Positions 7,960 to 16,432 of a stretch of DNA of 64,000 bases are shown piece by piece. Under the pieces are notes generated by a model. That model saw only the letters and a program-made list of their open reading frames with translations, did no database searches and was not told the DNA's origin. Numbering within the stretch: the stretch's first letter is position 1; each line of letters begins with the position of its first letter. Both the position numbers and the translations under genes were made by a program. Origin of the DNA: Clostridiaceae bacterium (lineage in GTDB: Bacteria > Bacillota_A > Clostridia > Clostridiales > Clostridiaceae); contig JAQSXU010000021.1 in the NCBI GenBank assembly GCA_029256485.1, forward strand, positions 1-64,000. Direction: 5' to 3'.

Positions 7960-8360
7960 TTTGCGAATCAAAATGAAGGTACTAGCACATTAAAGGAAAC
8001 CAGTAATTCTATGTAAATCATTGTACAGGAAATTACAAAAGGTGTTTTGGAACAATCATAAATCGATAATTTTTCAAAAGATATTGCTGATACTTCTGTA
8101 AATACCAGTCAAATAGCTTCTGAGGGTTCTCAAGGAATAAATCACAGATAAAGATGAATGGAAACATAAGTTCTATTTTTAAACAAATACATGATTAATC
8201 AGAGAGTATAGCAAGGATATATGAAGGACATTATGCAGCAACTGAAGAAATGCTGGCAACTACAGAAGAACAGAATGCAATTATAGAAGATATTTATGGA
8301 TTAATGCAGCATATTTGTGATTCCAGTATAAGACTCCAAGAATTGATTGAGAAAAGGTAG
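7960..8360 (+). pseudogene. Decayed methyl-accepting chemotaxis protein, signalling-domain 3' end
   Basis: Fragments of an MCP appear in changing frames. First comes a stretch like LKETSNSM and VQEITKGVLEQS, then FSKDIADTSVNTSQIASEGS. The last part reads ATEEMLATTEEQNAIIEDIY and LQELIEKR, with a stop at 8358. Several stop codons and frameshifts break it and the N-terminal sensor part is gone. The typical EEMLATTEEQNA text makes the family certain. It lies just before repeat copy C and the two-component system. Confidence 0.7.
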
Positions 8361-8363
8361 ACA

Positions 8364-8443
8364 TGCTTTTGTCTAAAAGTACAATGCATTTTTGCCCAAA
8401 GGTACAATTGTTAAAATTATAGATTTGCTATAATATAAATATA
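8364..8443 (+). promoter_or_regulatory. 80-bp promoter-like repeat, copy C
   Basis: Third gapless copy. Half-sites TCTAAAAGTACA at 8372-8383 and CCCAAAGGTACA at 8395-8406, and a perfect TATAAT -10 at 8429-8434. It lies upstream of the kinase gene, so the two-component system would control its own expression and the two operons behind copies A and B. The better -10 predicts more basal transcription here. Confidence 0.72.
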
Positions 8444-8507
8444 TATCGATAAATTTCACATTAAAATTAACGTATGCCATAATTTTATAGAAAGGCAGGT
8501 GATAGCT

Positions 8508-9704
8508 TTGCTAAATAAGTTTAAATTAGCATTTACTCAGAATTTAGATGAAATAGGATTGTCTAAATCCCCAATAATAGTGGGCATTTTATTAGTTTAT
8601 CTATCTACAGATATACTGTCTTCACATGCAATTATAGGTCTTACAATAGTAATGACGATTCAATTATTAATATATTTGTTTTCTGATATTATATTTAAGC
8701 GTAAGTACTGGCTTTATTTCGGTATACAAGGAATAATCATTTTCGACTATGCAATTATAATGTCCAAGGGGTATGAACCTATATTTATTGGGCTAATTCC
8801 TGTTTTAATTTTCCAAAGCATAATGGTTTATTATGACACTATAAAAGTTATTATTACCTCCGTTTTCTTTTACAGTATATTTTGCGGTACTATTATAATA
8901 TTTGATGGTGTGAAGGAGTTAACCAAGTATATCCCCATACTTATCTTAATTACTATTGCTGTACGTGCATATTCAACTATCTTTCTTAAACAAGTAAAAT
9001 TGCGTATTCAAACTCAGAAAATATTAAAGGAATTAGAGTTCGCTTATGAGAAAGTAGAAGAACTAACTTTAATTAATGAGAGACAAAGAATGGCCAGAGA
9101 TTTACATGATACACTTTCTCAAGGAATTGCAGGCATAGTTATGCAATTAGAGGCGATAAATGCCAATTTAAATAATAATAATGCCAAACGAGCTCAAGAA
9201 ATTGTGCAAAAATCTATGGAACATGCAAGAAAAACTCTATCGGATTCTAGGCTTGTTATAGATGATTTGCGATTTGAAGCAAACAATGATATGGACTTTG
9301 CTAAGGCAATAGAAAATGAAATAGCTGAGTTTAGGGCTGTAACAAGCACTTCTATTTCAGCAGATATTAGAATAGAATCTCAGATACCTTTAAAGATACT
9401 TAAACATATTTTATACATTGTGAGAGAGGCTCTAAATAATATTGCAAAGCACGCAAAAGCAAAAAAAGCAGTAGTTGAAATAATAGAAGCCCACAATGAA
9501 ATAAACATAAATATTAAAGATGACGGTATAGGCTTTGATGTTAAGCTTTTAGATAAACTATTTGGACATTATGGTATGCTGGGAATGACTGAACGTGTAA
9601 AAGCAATCCAAGGAAAGATTAAAATAGAAAGCAAGAGAAAATCCGGCACAAATATAAATATCACGATACCAATTGAGAAGGGAATATATGACGAAAATGA
9701 ATAA
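8508..9704 (+). CDS. Membrane sensor histidine kinase (DesK/LiaS type, HisKA_3)
   Basis: A protein of 398 residues. About five or six membrane helices fill residues 20-165, then a short coiled coil, then the HisKA_3 box ERQRMARDLHDTLSQG with His200 as phosphate acceptor. The ATP-binding part has REALNNIAKHAK (N box), DDGIGFD and GHYGMLGMTERV. AGGTGA at 8497 sets the TTG start at 8508; GTG at 8499 is possible and would add three residues. No large extracellular domain, so the signal may be membrane state or a hydrophobic compound. Partner regulator overlaps its 3' end. Confidence 0.88.
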   Translation: MLNKFKLAFTQNLDEIGLSKSPIIVGILLVYLSTDILSSHAIIGLTIVMTIQLLIYLFSDIIFKRKYWLYFGIQGIIIFDYAIIMSKGYEPIFIGLIPVLIFQSIMVYYDTIKVIITSVFFYSIFCGTIIIFDGVKELTKYIPILILITIAVRAYSTIFLKQVKLRIQTQKILKELEFAYEKVEELTLINERQRMARDLHDTLSQGIAGIVMQLEAINANLNNNNAKRAQEIVQKSMEHARKTLSDSRLVIDDLRFEANNDMDFAKAIENEIAEFRAVTSTSISADIRIESQIPLKILKHILYIVREALNNIAKHAKAKKAVVEIIEAHNEININIKDDGIGFDVKLLDKLFGHYGMLGMTERVKAIQGKIKIESKRKSGTNINITIPIEKGIYDENE

Positions 9705-10350
9705 GAGAAGAATATTGATAGTAGATGATCATTTGGTAGTTAGAGAGGGTTTAAAACTAATTTTTGAAACAGAAGAAAACTATGAAGTTGTAGGAGAAGC
9801 AGAAAATGGGGATAAAGCGCTAGTGCTCACAGAACAGTTAAAGCCGGATGTAATTTTAATGGATTTAAAGATGCCTAAAATGAACGGATTGGAAGTAATA
9901 AAAGCCTTGAAGGTCAAAAATTATTCAGTGCCAATAATTATTTTAACCACCTTTAATGATAATAATTTAATTATGGAGGGACTTACCTTAGGGGCAAAGG
10001 GATATTTGCTTAAGGACACTACCCGTGAAGAGCTTATTAGAACAGTTGAATCTGCCATTAGAGGAGAAATGCTTCTTCAGCCGGAAATTAGTAAGAGTAT
10101 CTTCAGTTCTAAAAAGGGGTCTAGCCAAAGCAATAATTCATTTAATATTGCAATTACAGAAAGAGAATTATTTGTTTTACAAGCTATTGCAAGGGGCTGC
10201 ACAAGTAAGGAAATAGCTTTTGACATGGGTATATCTGAAAGAACTGTTAAAGCACATTTAACCAATATATATAGTAAGCTTAAAGTTGATTCCAGGTCGG
10301 AGGCTGTTGCAGTAGCCATAGAACAAGGAATTATCCATATTGAAAAATAG
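9688..10350 (+). CDS. NarL/LuxR-family response regulator
   Basis: A 220-residue regulator. The receiver domain covers about 8-125, with acidic pair Asp13-Asp14, phosphorylation site Asp59 in VILMDLKMP and Lys in GYLLKD. The C-terminal LuxR helix-turn-helix reads TERELFVLQAIARGCTSKEI and ERTVKAHLTNIYSKL. GAGAAGGGA upstream supports ATG 9688, 17 bases inside the kinase gene, so translation is coupled. Paired direct half-sites near -41 and -63 in the 80-bp elements are what a NarL/LiaR-type activator would bind, which is my inference for its targets. Confidence 0.9.
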   Translation: MTKMNKRRILIVDDHLVVREGLKLIFETEENYEVVGEAENGDKALVLTEQLKPDVILMDLKMPKMNGLEVIKALKVKNYSVPIIILTTFNDNNLIMEGLTLGAKGYLLKDTTREELIRTVESAIRGEMLLQPEISKSIFSSKKGSSQSNNSFNIAITERELFVLQAIARGCTSKEIAFDMGISERTVKAHLTNIYSKLKVDSRSEAVAVAIEQGIIHIEK

Positions 10351-10392
10351 TATTTGAAATATATAATCTATACTTAATGAGGAGGAACCTTC

Positions 10393-11724
10393 ATGAACAC
10401 AAAAGAAAAATTTCTAGATTTGACTGTGCATTCTATTAAATTTAAATTAGTAATTGCTGTTGTAATTGTACAAATTCTTAGTACTAATATAGGACAGGCT
10501 GTTAATGCTACTTTTACAAGTGGCAGGAAGGTATTATCAAGTATGGGTGTGAATACCAATTATCTTGAGGGTAACATTGGTTTTATGGTGTCTTCAGGAT
10601 TAAGCATTATAATATCTGTTTTTATTATTGTTTTTACCTATGATAGATTGGTTTTAAGAAGGCTTAAAAAAGTATTGGACTATACAGAAAAACTAGAAAA
10701 TGGCGATTTATCAGAAAAAATTAACTTCAAGGGTAATGATGAAATCAGCAGATTAGGGAAAGCTTTAGATAAAGCTAGCTCAAATATTAAATTGTTAGTA
10801 TCAGATATAATGGATATTTCCCAAACCATTAATACTTCCAGTAATGAATTATTAACATCTACAAAAAATTCTGCTTCAAGTATAAATATTATTAATTCAA
10901 CCTCATCTATACTTAATGAGGATGCATTAAGTTTAATAGGTACTACCCAAAAAGCAAATTCATCCATCGAGGAAATATCAGAAACAACTAACTTCCTTTT
11001 GTCTAAAGTAAATGATGCTTTAACTTCATCAAATGAGATGAAAACAAGGGCATCACAGATGAAGGAAAAAGTTTCTTATTCTCTTGAAAATGCAAATATA
11101 ACCTACAGCGAAAAGCAGGACAAAATTCTCAAAGCCATTGAAGCAGGTAAAATAGTAGAAGAAATTAAAGTAATGTCAGATACTATAAAAGGTATCTCTT
11201 CTCAAACAAATCTGCTTGCATTAAATGCATCCATTGAAGCTGCAAGAGCCGGTGAACAAGGTAAAGGTTTTGCAGTGGTGGCTGAAGAAGTTAAAAAGTT
11301 AGCGGAACAATCTACAGAGGCTATTTCAAATGTTGAAAACCTGGTTGCTCAAGTAAGAGAAGTTTTTTATAATCTCTCAATAAGCTCTCAAGATATTCTA
11401 GAGTACATTAATACCAATGTTAAAGCTGATTACCAATTGCTACTTCAAACAGGTGATCAATATGAAAATGATGCAAAGCTTATAAATAACATATCTACAG
11501 AAGTAACTTCATCCGCTAAATTGATGAATACATCCATTGAGAAAATTGGTAAAGTAATTGATACTGTTGTTGAAATGTCTGGGAAAACTTCTGAATCTAC
11601 TGGTGAAATTAATGCTAGTTTATCAGAAATAAATTCGGTTATTAATGAAGTACATAATTCTATGGAAAATCAAGTTAGTTTAGGGGACAAATTAGAGAAG
11701 TCTGTTAAGAAATTTACTTTATAA
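10393..11724 (+). CDS. Methyl-accepting chemotaxis protein with very short outer loop
   Basis: A 443-residue chemoreceptor. Two membrane helices lie at about 18-36 and 58-78 with only some 20 residues outside, so it cannot hold a normal ligand domain. A HAMP linker follows ([20 protein letters not shown]), then the signalling coiled coil with the hairpin tip [20 protein letters not shown] and [20 protein letters not shown] sits before the ATG. It starts 42 bases after the response regulator with no terminator between, so it probably belongs to the same operon. It may sense through the membrane or through a partner. Confidence 0.9.
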   Translation: MNTKEKFLDLTVHSIKFKLVIAVVIVQILSTNIGQAVNATFTSGRKVLSSMGVNTNYLEGNIGFMVSSGLSIIISVFIIVFTYDRLVLRRLKKVLDYTEKLENGDLSEKINFKGNDEISRLGKALDKASSNIKLLVSDIMDISQTINTSSNELLTSTKNSASSINIINSTSSILNEDALSLIGTTQKANSSIEEISETTNFLLSKVNDALTSSNEMKTRASQMKEKVSYSLENANITYSEKQDKILKAIEAGKIVEEIKVMSDTIKGISSQTNLLALNASIEAARAGEQGKGFAVVAEEVKKLAEQSTEAISNVENLVAQVREVFYNLSISSQDILEYINTNVKADYQLLLQTGDQYENDAKLINNISTEVTSSAKLMNTSIEKIGKVIDTVVEMSGKTSESTGEINASLSEINSVINEVHNSMENQVSLGDKLEKSVKKFTL

Positions 11725-11870
11725 AGTGCTTAGTGTCCCTTCTTAATTTTGGGGGGACTTCTATATAAAGAAAAACAATATTTCAACGCGTATTAGTATC
11801 ACCATACTGCTACAATGCACGTTGAGACAGTGGTAAGGCTATATAAAAAGTAAGAAAGAAGAGTAATACT

Positions 11871-12062
11871 ATGGATGGAACAATACGAAAAGATATAAAA
11901 GTAGGAACAAAAGTCTTAGTTGTACAAAAACAAGATCAGCGTTCTGGAAAGCTAACTGAGGGCATAGTGCAAAAGCTCCTTACAAACTCACAGGTTCATC
12001 CTCGTGGCATCAAAGTTATGCTTGAGGGTGGAATTGTAGGAAGAGTTAAAGTAATAAAATAA
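11871..12062 (+). CDS. YwbE family protein (DUF2196)
   Basis: A 63-residue protein matching the full length of the YwbE family: MDGTIRKDIKVGTKVLVVQK, then DQRSGKLTEGIVQKLLTNS, HPRGIKVMLEGGIVGRVK. The fold is a small beta barrel of the KOW/SH3-like kind. The function of the family is unknown. Its ribosome site is weak (GAAGAG). It stands alone, with no operon partner and a plain AT-rich gap of about 230 bases to the next gene. Confidence 0.8.
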   Translation: MDGTIRKDIKVGTKVLVVQKQDQRSGKLTEGIVQKLLTNSQVHPRGIKVMLEGGIVGRVKVIK

Positions 12063-12293
12063 TATTTAAGTATTAGCATCTTAGCTTCTGTATCTTATAA
12101 AATAACTGATACCAGTGGTGGTTTTAATAATTGAGAATAAACAATATAATAAGGAAGAAATAATTTTGGGGTAGAGGTAAATCTATATACAGAACAAAAT
12201 TATATTATCTCTAAATAGCAATGAACTTTTTTCAAAATACTACGTTTAATGCATAGAAACGAGATAAATGAACTTGAGAGAGGAGCAGAGCAG

Positions 12294-13199
12294 ATGGATG
12301 CTATAAATGTAAAGAGTTTAAGTAAATCCTATGACGGACAAATATATGCACTTAAGGATATAAATCTTTCAATTCCCCAGGGTGAGATTTTTGGTTTTCT
12401 TGGACCAAATGGTTCAGGCAAGACCACTACGGTAAGGTTATTAAACGGAATTTTGACGCCAACAAGGGGAGAAGCTTTCGTAATGGGCAGCAGAGTTTAT
12501 ACAGATGCAGTAAAGATTCATTCCTTTTGTGGAGTTATGACAGAAACCGCAGCTTCTTATGAGAATTTAACGGGTTTTGAGAATTTGCAATTTTTTGGGA
12601 AGATGTATGGACTCTGTGGGAAGGAATTAAATGAGAGATGCACAGAATTATTAAAAGATCTTGACCTATATGATGCAAGAGATAAAAAGGTGAAAAATTA
12701 CAGTACAGGTATGAAAAAGAAAGTTTCCCTGGCTAGGGCACTAATTCACAGACCAAAGGTTCTATTTTTAGATGAACCAACCTCCGGACTGGATCCGGAA
12801 GCTGCTGCAAATGTAACGAATTTAATCAGCGGACTTGCAAAGCAGGAGGGTGTAACAGTTTTTCTGTGTACACATCAGCTAAAATATGCTGAGGATATTT
12901 GTACACTGTATGGTTTCATCCATAATGGGCAGCTTCTTGGTTTTGGAACTTTTAATGAATTATTAGAGCAAAAGAACAGTGGGATATATCTTGACATAAG
13001 GGGAAGGGATATCCCCAAGCTGCAGGCAGCTGAAGAATTTAACAGCAATAGCTGTAAGATAGCCATAAAGAATGATGAAGATGTGTCAAGGATAATTAGA
13101 GAAATAGTCTCCAAGGGAGGAAGTATATTCGAAGCGAAACAGACACATTGGAGCCTAGAGGATTTATATTTTAGCTTTGAGAAGGGGGAGTCAAAATGA
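12294..13199 (+). CDS. ABC-2 type exporter, ATP-binding protein
   Basis: With the ATG at 12294 (GAGGAG eight bases upstream) the protein has 301 residues. Walker A GPNGSGKTT lies near 39-47, the signature is YSTGMKKKVSLARAL, Walker B is VLFLDEPTSGLDP and the switch is CTHQLKYAEDIC. The signature is degenerate in its first position (YSTG for LSGG). A C-terminal extension of some 80 residues is normal for NatA/CcmA-like exporters. The permease gene overlaps by four bases (ATGA). The cargo is unknown; sodium, drugs or peptides are all handled by such pairs. Confidence 0.88.
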   Translation: MDAINVKSLSKSYDGQIYALKDINLSIPQGEIFGFLGPNGSGKTTTVRLLNGILTPTRGEAFVMGSRVYTDAVKIHSFCGVMTETAASYENLTGFENLQFFGKMYGLCGKELNERCTELLKDLDLYDARDKKVKNYSTGMKKKVSLARALIHRPKVLFLDEPTSGLDPEAAANVTNLISGLAKQEGVTVFLCTHQLKYAEDICTLYGFIHNGQLLGFGTFNELLEQKNSGIYLDIRGRDIPKLQAAEEFNSNSCKIAIKNDEDVSRIIREIVSKGGSIFEAKQTHWSLEDLYFSFEKGESK

Positions 13200-13981
13200 A
13201 AGCTTCACAGAAGGCAATGATATATAAGGACATCAAAGAAATCACAGGGGATAAGCAGGTTTTACTTCCTATGTTAATTGTACCTCTTATAATGATGATG
13301 GTGCTTCCTGCAGGCCTGATGATTGGTGCCAGGTATGGAGTAACCGGCATCAACGGTATGGATCTGATGATGAAGAGATTTTCAAATCTTCTTCACTATG
13401 AGAATCAATCACAGTTTATAGTTGAGCTGGGTGTGAACTATATGTTTCCTATACTATTCCTACTGATTCCCATTATGACCTCCTGCATAATCGGAGCCAG
13501 CAGCTTTGTTGTAGAGAAGGAAAAGAAGACAATTGAAACTCTTCTATATACACCTATGACTATAAAAGATCTTTTTATATCAAAGGTATTGGGTACGTTG
13601 GTTCCAGCTTATGCAGTTGCACTGATTTCCGCATTGTTTTTTGGCATAATTGTAAATACAGGAGGATTATTCTACTTTGGAAAGCTCATATTTCCAAATA
13701 TAAAATGGATAATACTAATAATTTGGGTAGCTCCTGCTGCGACGCTGCTTGGCATATCATTTATGGTGCTTATATCGGCTAAAGTTCATACTTTTCAGGA
13801 GGCTCAGCAAATGAGCGTGTTTATTGTTCTACCTGTAATTATGCTTCTTATAGGCCAAATGACTGGTTTGCTTCTGCTGAACAGTGTTGTTATGATAATT
13901 TTGGGAGCAGCATTATACATCATAGACCTTATCCTTATAAGGAGTGCAGTTAATAGATTCACACCTGAGAAGCTGCTTTAG
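13196..13981 (+). CDS. ABC-2 type exporter, permease
   Basis: A 261-residue membrane protein with six predicted helices, at about 22-42, 76-98, 120-145, 155-185, 200-222 and 226-245. The stretch FVVEKEKKTIETLLYTPMTI is the conserved coupling segment of ABC-2 permeases, between the second and third helix. A large outer loop joins helices one and two. It is translationally coupled to the ATPase gene and the two would make a dimeric exporter. No regulator lies next to it. Confidence 0.85.
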   Translation: MKASQKAMIYKDIKEITGDKQVLLPMLIVPLIMMMVLPAGLMIGARYGVTGINGMDLMMKRFSNLLHYENQSQFIVELGVNYMFPILFLLIPIMTSCIIGASSFVVEKEKKTIETLLYTPMTIKDLFISKVLGTLVPAYAVALISALFFGIIVNTGGLFYFGKLIFPNIKWIILIIWVAPAATLLGISFMVLISAKVHTFQEAQQMSVFIVLPVIMLLIGQMTGLLLLNSVVMIILGAALYIIDLILIRSAVNRFTPEKLL

Positions 13982-14035
13982 ATGTGGATAATAAGTTTCT
14001 GCTGCACGGAAATTAAAAATTTATAGAAATGCCTG

Positions 14036-14077
14036 AACCTCATAATTGATGAATAATATCACTGATTTTGAGGTTTT
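14036..14077 (+). terminator. Terminator-like hairpin after the exporter
   Basis: AACCTCA (14036-14042) pairs with TGAGGTT (14069-14075) over a long AT-rich loop, followed by a short T run. Confidence 0.5.
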
Positions 14078-14270
14078 ATATTTTAATGGGGTATTTAGTG
14101 TTAACTTTCACTGTAATATTTTTGTATAGATTTATTTTCAGTATAATGATAAAATGTAAGACAATTATTTTTATAAAATTAGTAAAAAATAGACAAGTAA
14201 AGGCTTTTATAAGAGAAGGAAAGCTGTAACTTGGAACTCTATAAATATTGGCGGGGGATGAAAACACATA

Positions 14271-15071
14271 ATGACATTTGTAATTGAATTGCTAATTAGA
14301 ACTTGTATAGAAACAGTATATCTTATAGGGATGATTATTTTAGTTGGGTTACTTCTCGGAGTATTAAGAAATAATTCTATAAGAAATTTTCAGAGAAGTT
14401 TTGGAACTAAAGCACTGATGGTAACAGGATGTATTGGCGTTCCAATACATGAATTGAGTCACGCTGTCTTTGCACTACTATTTGGACATAAGATTGCTGA
14501 TATAAAATTATTCCAAAAGCCAGATGTAAATGGGGTAATGGGTTATGTACAACATAGCTATAACCAAGATAGTATTTATCAGCAGATAGGAAATTTTTTT
14601 ATAGGCATAGCACCTATATTTGGAGGAACATTTTCAATAATAGCTTTAATGAAGGGTATAATACCACAAGCTTATAACAGGTTTATTAATATATTAGTTA
14701 AAGGTTTAAATGTTACAATGTTAAATGTAAGCACAATTGAAGGAATAATGAATTCTTATTCAGGGTTGATAAAAGTTATGTTCTCATTGAAGAACTTTGA
14801 AAATCCATACTTTTATATATTTTTATTTATAGCTGTATGTATATCATCTCACATATCTTTAAGCCGTGCAGACATAAAAGGAGCCAGTAAAGGACTGTGG
14901 GTTATATTTTTAATATTATTTATACTAAATGCTTTAAATTTATCAAAGTACATATTATTTATTGACTTAATAAAATATAATATTTTGATAACAGGGATTC
15001 TAATTATAGCTTTGGCACTTTCCACAGCAACGTTCTTAATAAGTCTAATTTCAATTAGTGTGAGGATGTAA
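14271..15071 (+). CDS. M50-like integral membrane protein with HELSH motif
   Basis: A 266-residue protein with about six membrane helices. HELSH at 63-67 matches the HExxH zinc motif of metalloproteases and lies next to the second helix, as in site-2 (M50) proteases. The text GYVQHSYNQDSIYQQIGNFF and IGIAPIFGG also recalls that family. I do not see a clear second NxxPxxxxD-type zinc ligand, so activity is uncertain. GGGGGATG lies before the start. It stands between an exporter and the sulfur-transfer pair without close linkage. It could cut a membrane-bound substrate or be a non-enzymatic relative. Confidence 0.5.
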   Translation: MTFVIELLIRTCIETVYLIGMIILVGLLLGVLRNNSIRNFQRSFGTKALMVTGCIGVPIHELSHAVFALLFGHKIADIKLFQKPDVNGVMGYVQHSYNQDSIYQQIGNFFIGIAPIFGGTFSIIALMKGIIPQAYNRFINILVKGLNVTMLNVSTIEGIMNSYSGLIKVMFSLKNFENPYFYIFLFIAVCISSHISLSRADIKGASKGLWVIFLILFILNALNLSKYILFIDLIKYNILITGILIIALALSTATFLISLISISVRM

Positions 15072-15081
15072 ATTCTACTCA

Positions 15082-15141
15082 ACAGCTGCAGCATATTGAA
15101 AGACTGGAAAATGTCTTGAGTGGGTTCTTTACTGAAGAATA
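15082..15141 (+). pseudogene. C-terminal coding scrap
   Basis: A stretch reading QQLQHIERLENVLSGFFTEE followed by a stop, with no start codon. It looks like a coiled-coil protein end left after deletion. The rest of the gap before 15293 shows only AT-rich sequence. Confidence 0.25.
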
Positions 15142-15292
15142 AGAAATATTTGTAATTGTAGCAACGGTATGGAACACTTGTACTTTTTATAATTATAGTG
15201 CTAAAATAAATTAGTAAATTAGACTGATTATAATAAGAGGTCAATTTCAGCAAAATTTTATTATGAGAATATTACTTTGGGAGCTGATATAT

Positions 15293-16432
15293 ATGGAGAT
15301 TTATTTAGATAATAGTGCTACTACAAAACCATATAGAGAAGTAGTTGAGGCAGTTGCAGATACAATGGAAAATTGTTATGGAAATCCTTCATCTGCCCAT
15401 AAGCTTGGCTTGGAAGCTGAAAGAAAGCTTAACGGAGCAAGAGATATTATTGCAAAAACAATAAATTGCGGCAGGGATGAAGTTATATTTACATCAGGAG
15501 GAAGCGAAAGCAACAATTTCTTATTAAGAGGATTTGTAAAGGAAGGAGCAAATGTTATTACAACAGGTATAGAGCACCCGAGCATTTTAAATACATGCGG
15601 GGAACTTTACAATAGAGGTGTTAAAATCACATATCTAAAAGTGGACAGCAGAGGCAAAATAGACTTAAATGAGCTAGCAAACAGTATTGATAAAGATACA
15701 AAGCTTGTTAGTATTATGCATGTAAATAATGAAATTGGTATTATTCAAGACTTAGAAACTATCGGTAAAATAATAAAAGAAAAAAGCAGCAGGGCAAAAT
15801 TTCATGTGGACAGCGTTCAGAGTTATGGAAAGCTGAATATTGATGTGCAAAAATTCAATATAGATTTGCTTTCAGCCAGCGGTCACAAAATTCATGGTCC
15901 CAAAGGCATAGGATTTGCGTATGTCAGAAAAGGGCTAATACCAAAGCCTCTTATTCTTGGTGGTGGACAGGAAAAAACATTTAGATCAGGCACAGAAAAT
16001 TTGCCTGGGATAGTAGGCTTGGCAAAAGCTGCTGAGATAATTACAAGTAACAGAAAAGAAAACTATAGAAAAATAGAAGAGTTGAAGGAATACTTTATAG
16101 AAAAACTTGGTTCTTTTGAAAAAATCAAAATAAATAGTGGAATAGGAAAAGAATATTCCCCATATGTATTAAGTGTTTCTTTTGAAGGAGTAAAAGGAGA
16201 AGTGCTTCTGCATGCACTGGAAGCTGACGGCATTTATGTATCAACAGGTTCCGCATGCTCCGCCAGATCCCAACATGAAAGCCACGTTTTAAAATCAATA
16301 GGGCTAAAACCTGAGCAAATAAGGGGAACTATAAGATTTAGCTTTTCTGAGCAGAATACAAAAGAGGAAGTAGATTATACAATTAAAGGTCTTAATAAAA
16401 GTTTGAAGTTTCTAAGGAGAGTAGGCAAATGA
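15293..16432 (+). CDS. Cysteine desulfurase (NifS/IscS family)
   Basis: A 379-residue PLP enzyme that takes sulfur from cysteine and holds it as a persulfide. His95 in EHPS stacks on the cofactor, Asp173 and Gln176 contact it, and Lys199 in SGHKIHGPKG forms the Schiff base. Cys322 in GSACSA carries the persulfide. ATG 15293 follows GGGAGC; the ATG at 15263 would add ten residues. The thiI gene overlaps by four bases, so this copy probably serves tRNA thiolation, as NifZ does with ThiI in Bacillus, more than iron-sulfur assembly. Confidence 0.92.
   Translation: MEIYLDNSATTKPYREVVEAVADTMENCYGNPSSAHKLGLEAERKLNGARDIIAKTINCGRDEVIFTSGGSESNNFLLRGFVKEGANVITTGIEHPSILNTCGELYNRGVKITYLKVDSRGKIDLNELANSIDKDTKLVSIMHVNNEIGIIQDLETIGKIIKEKSSRAKFHVDSVQSYGKLNIDVQKFNIDLLSASGHKIHGPKGIGFAYVRKGLIPKPLILGGGQEKTFRSGTENLPGIVGLAKAAEIITSNRKENYRKIEELKEYFIEKLGSFEKIKINSGIGKEYSPYVLSVSFEGVKGEVLLHALEADGIYVSTGSACSARSQHESHVLKSIGLKPEQIRGTIRFSFSEQNTKEEVDYTIKGLNKSLKFLRRVGK

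Noticed and set aside
12249..12293. Longer start for the exporter ATPase
   Set aside because: The added 15 residues are unlike the family and ATG 12294 has a well-placed GAGGAG.
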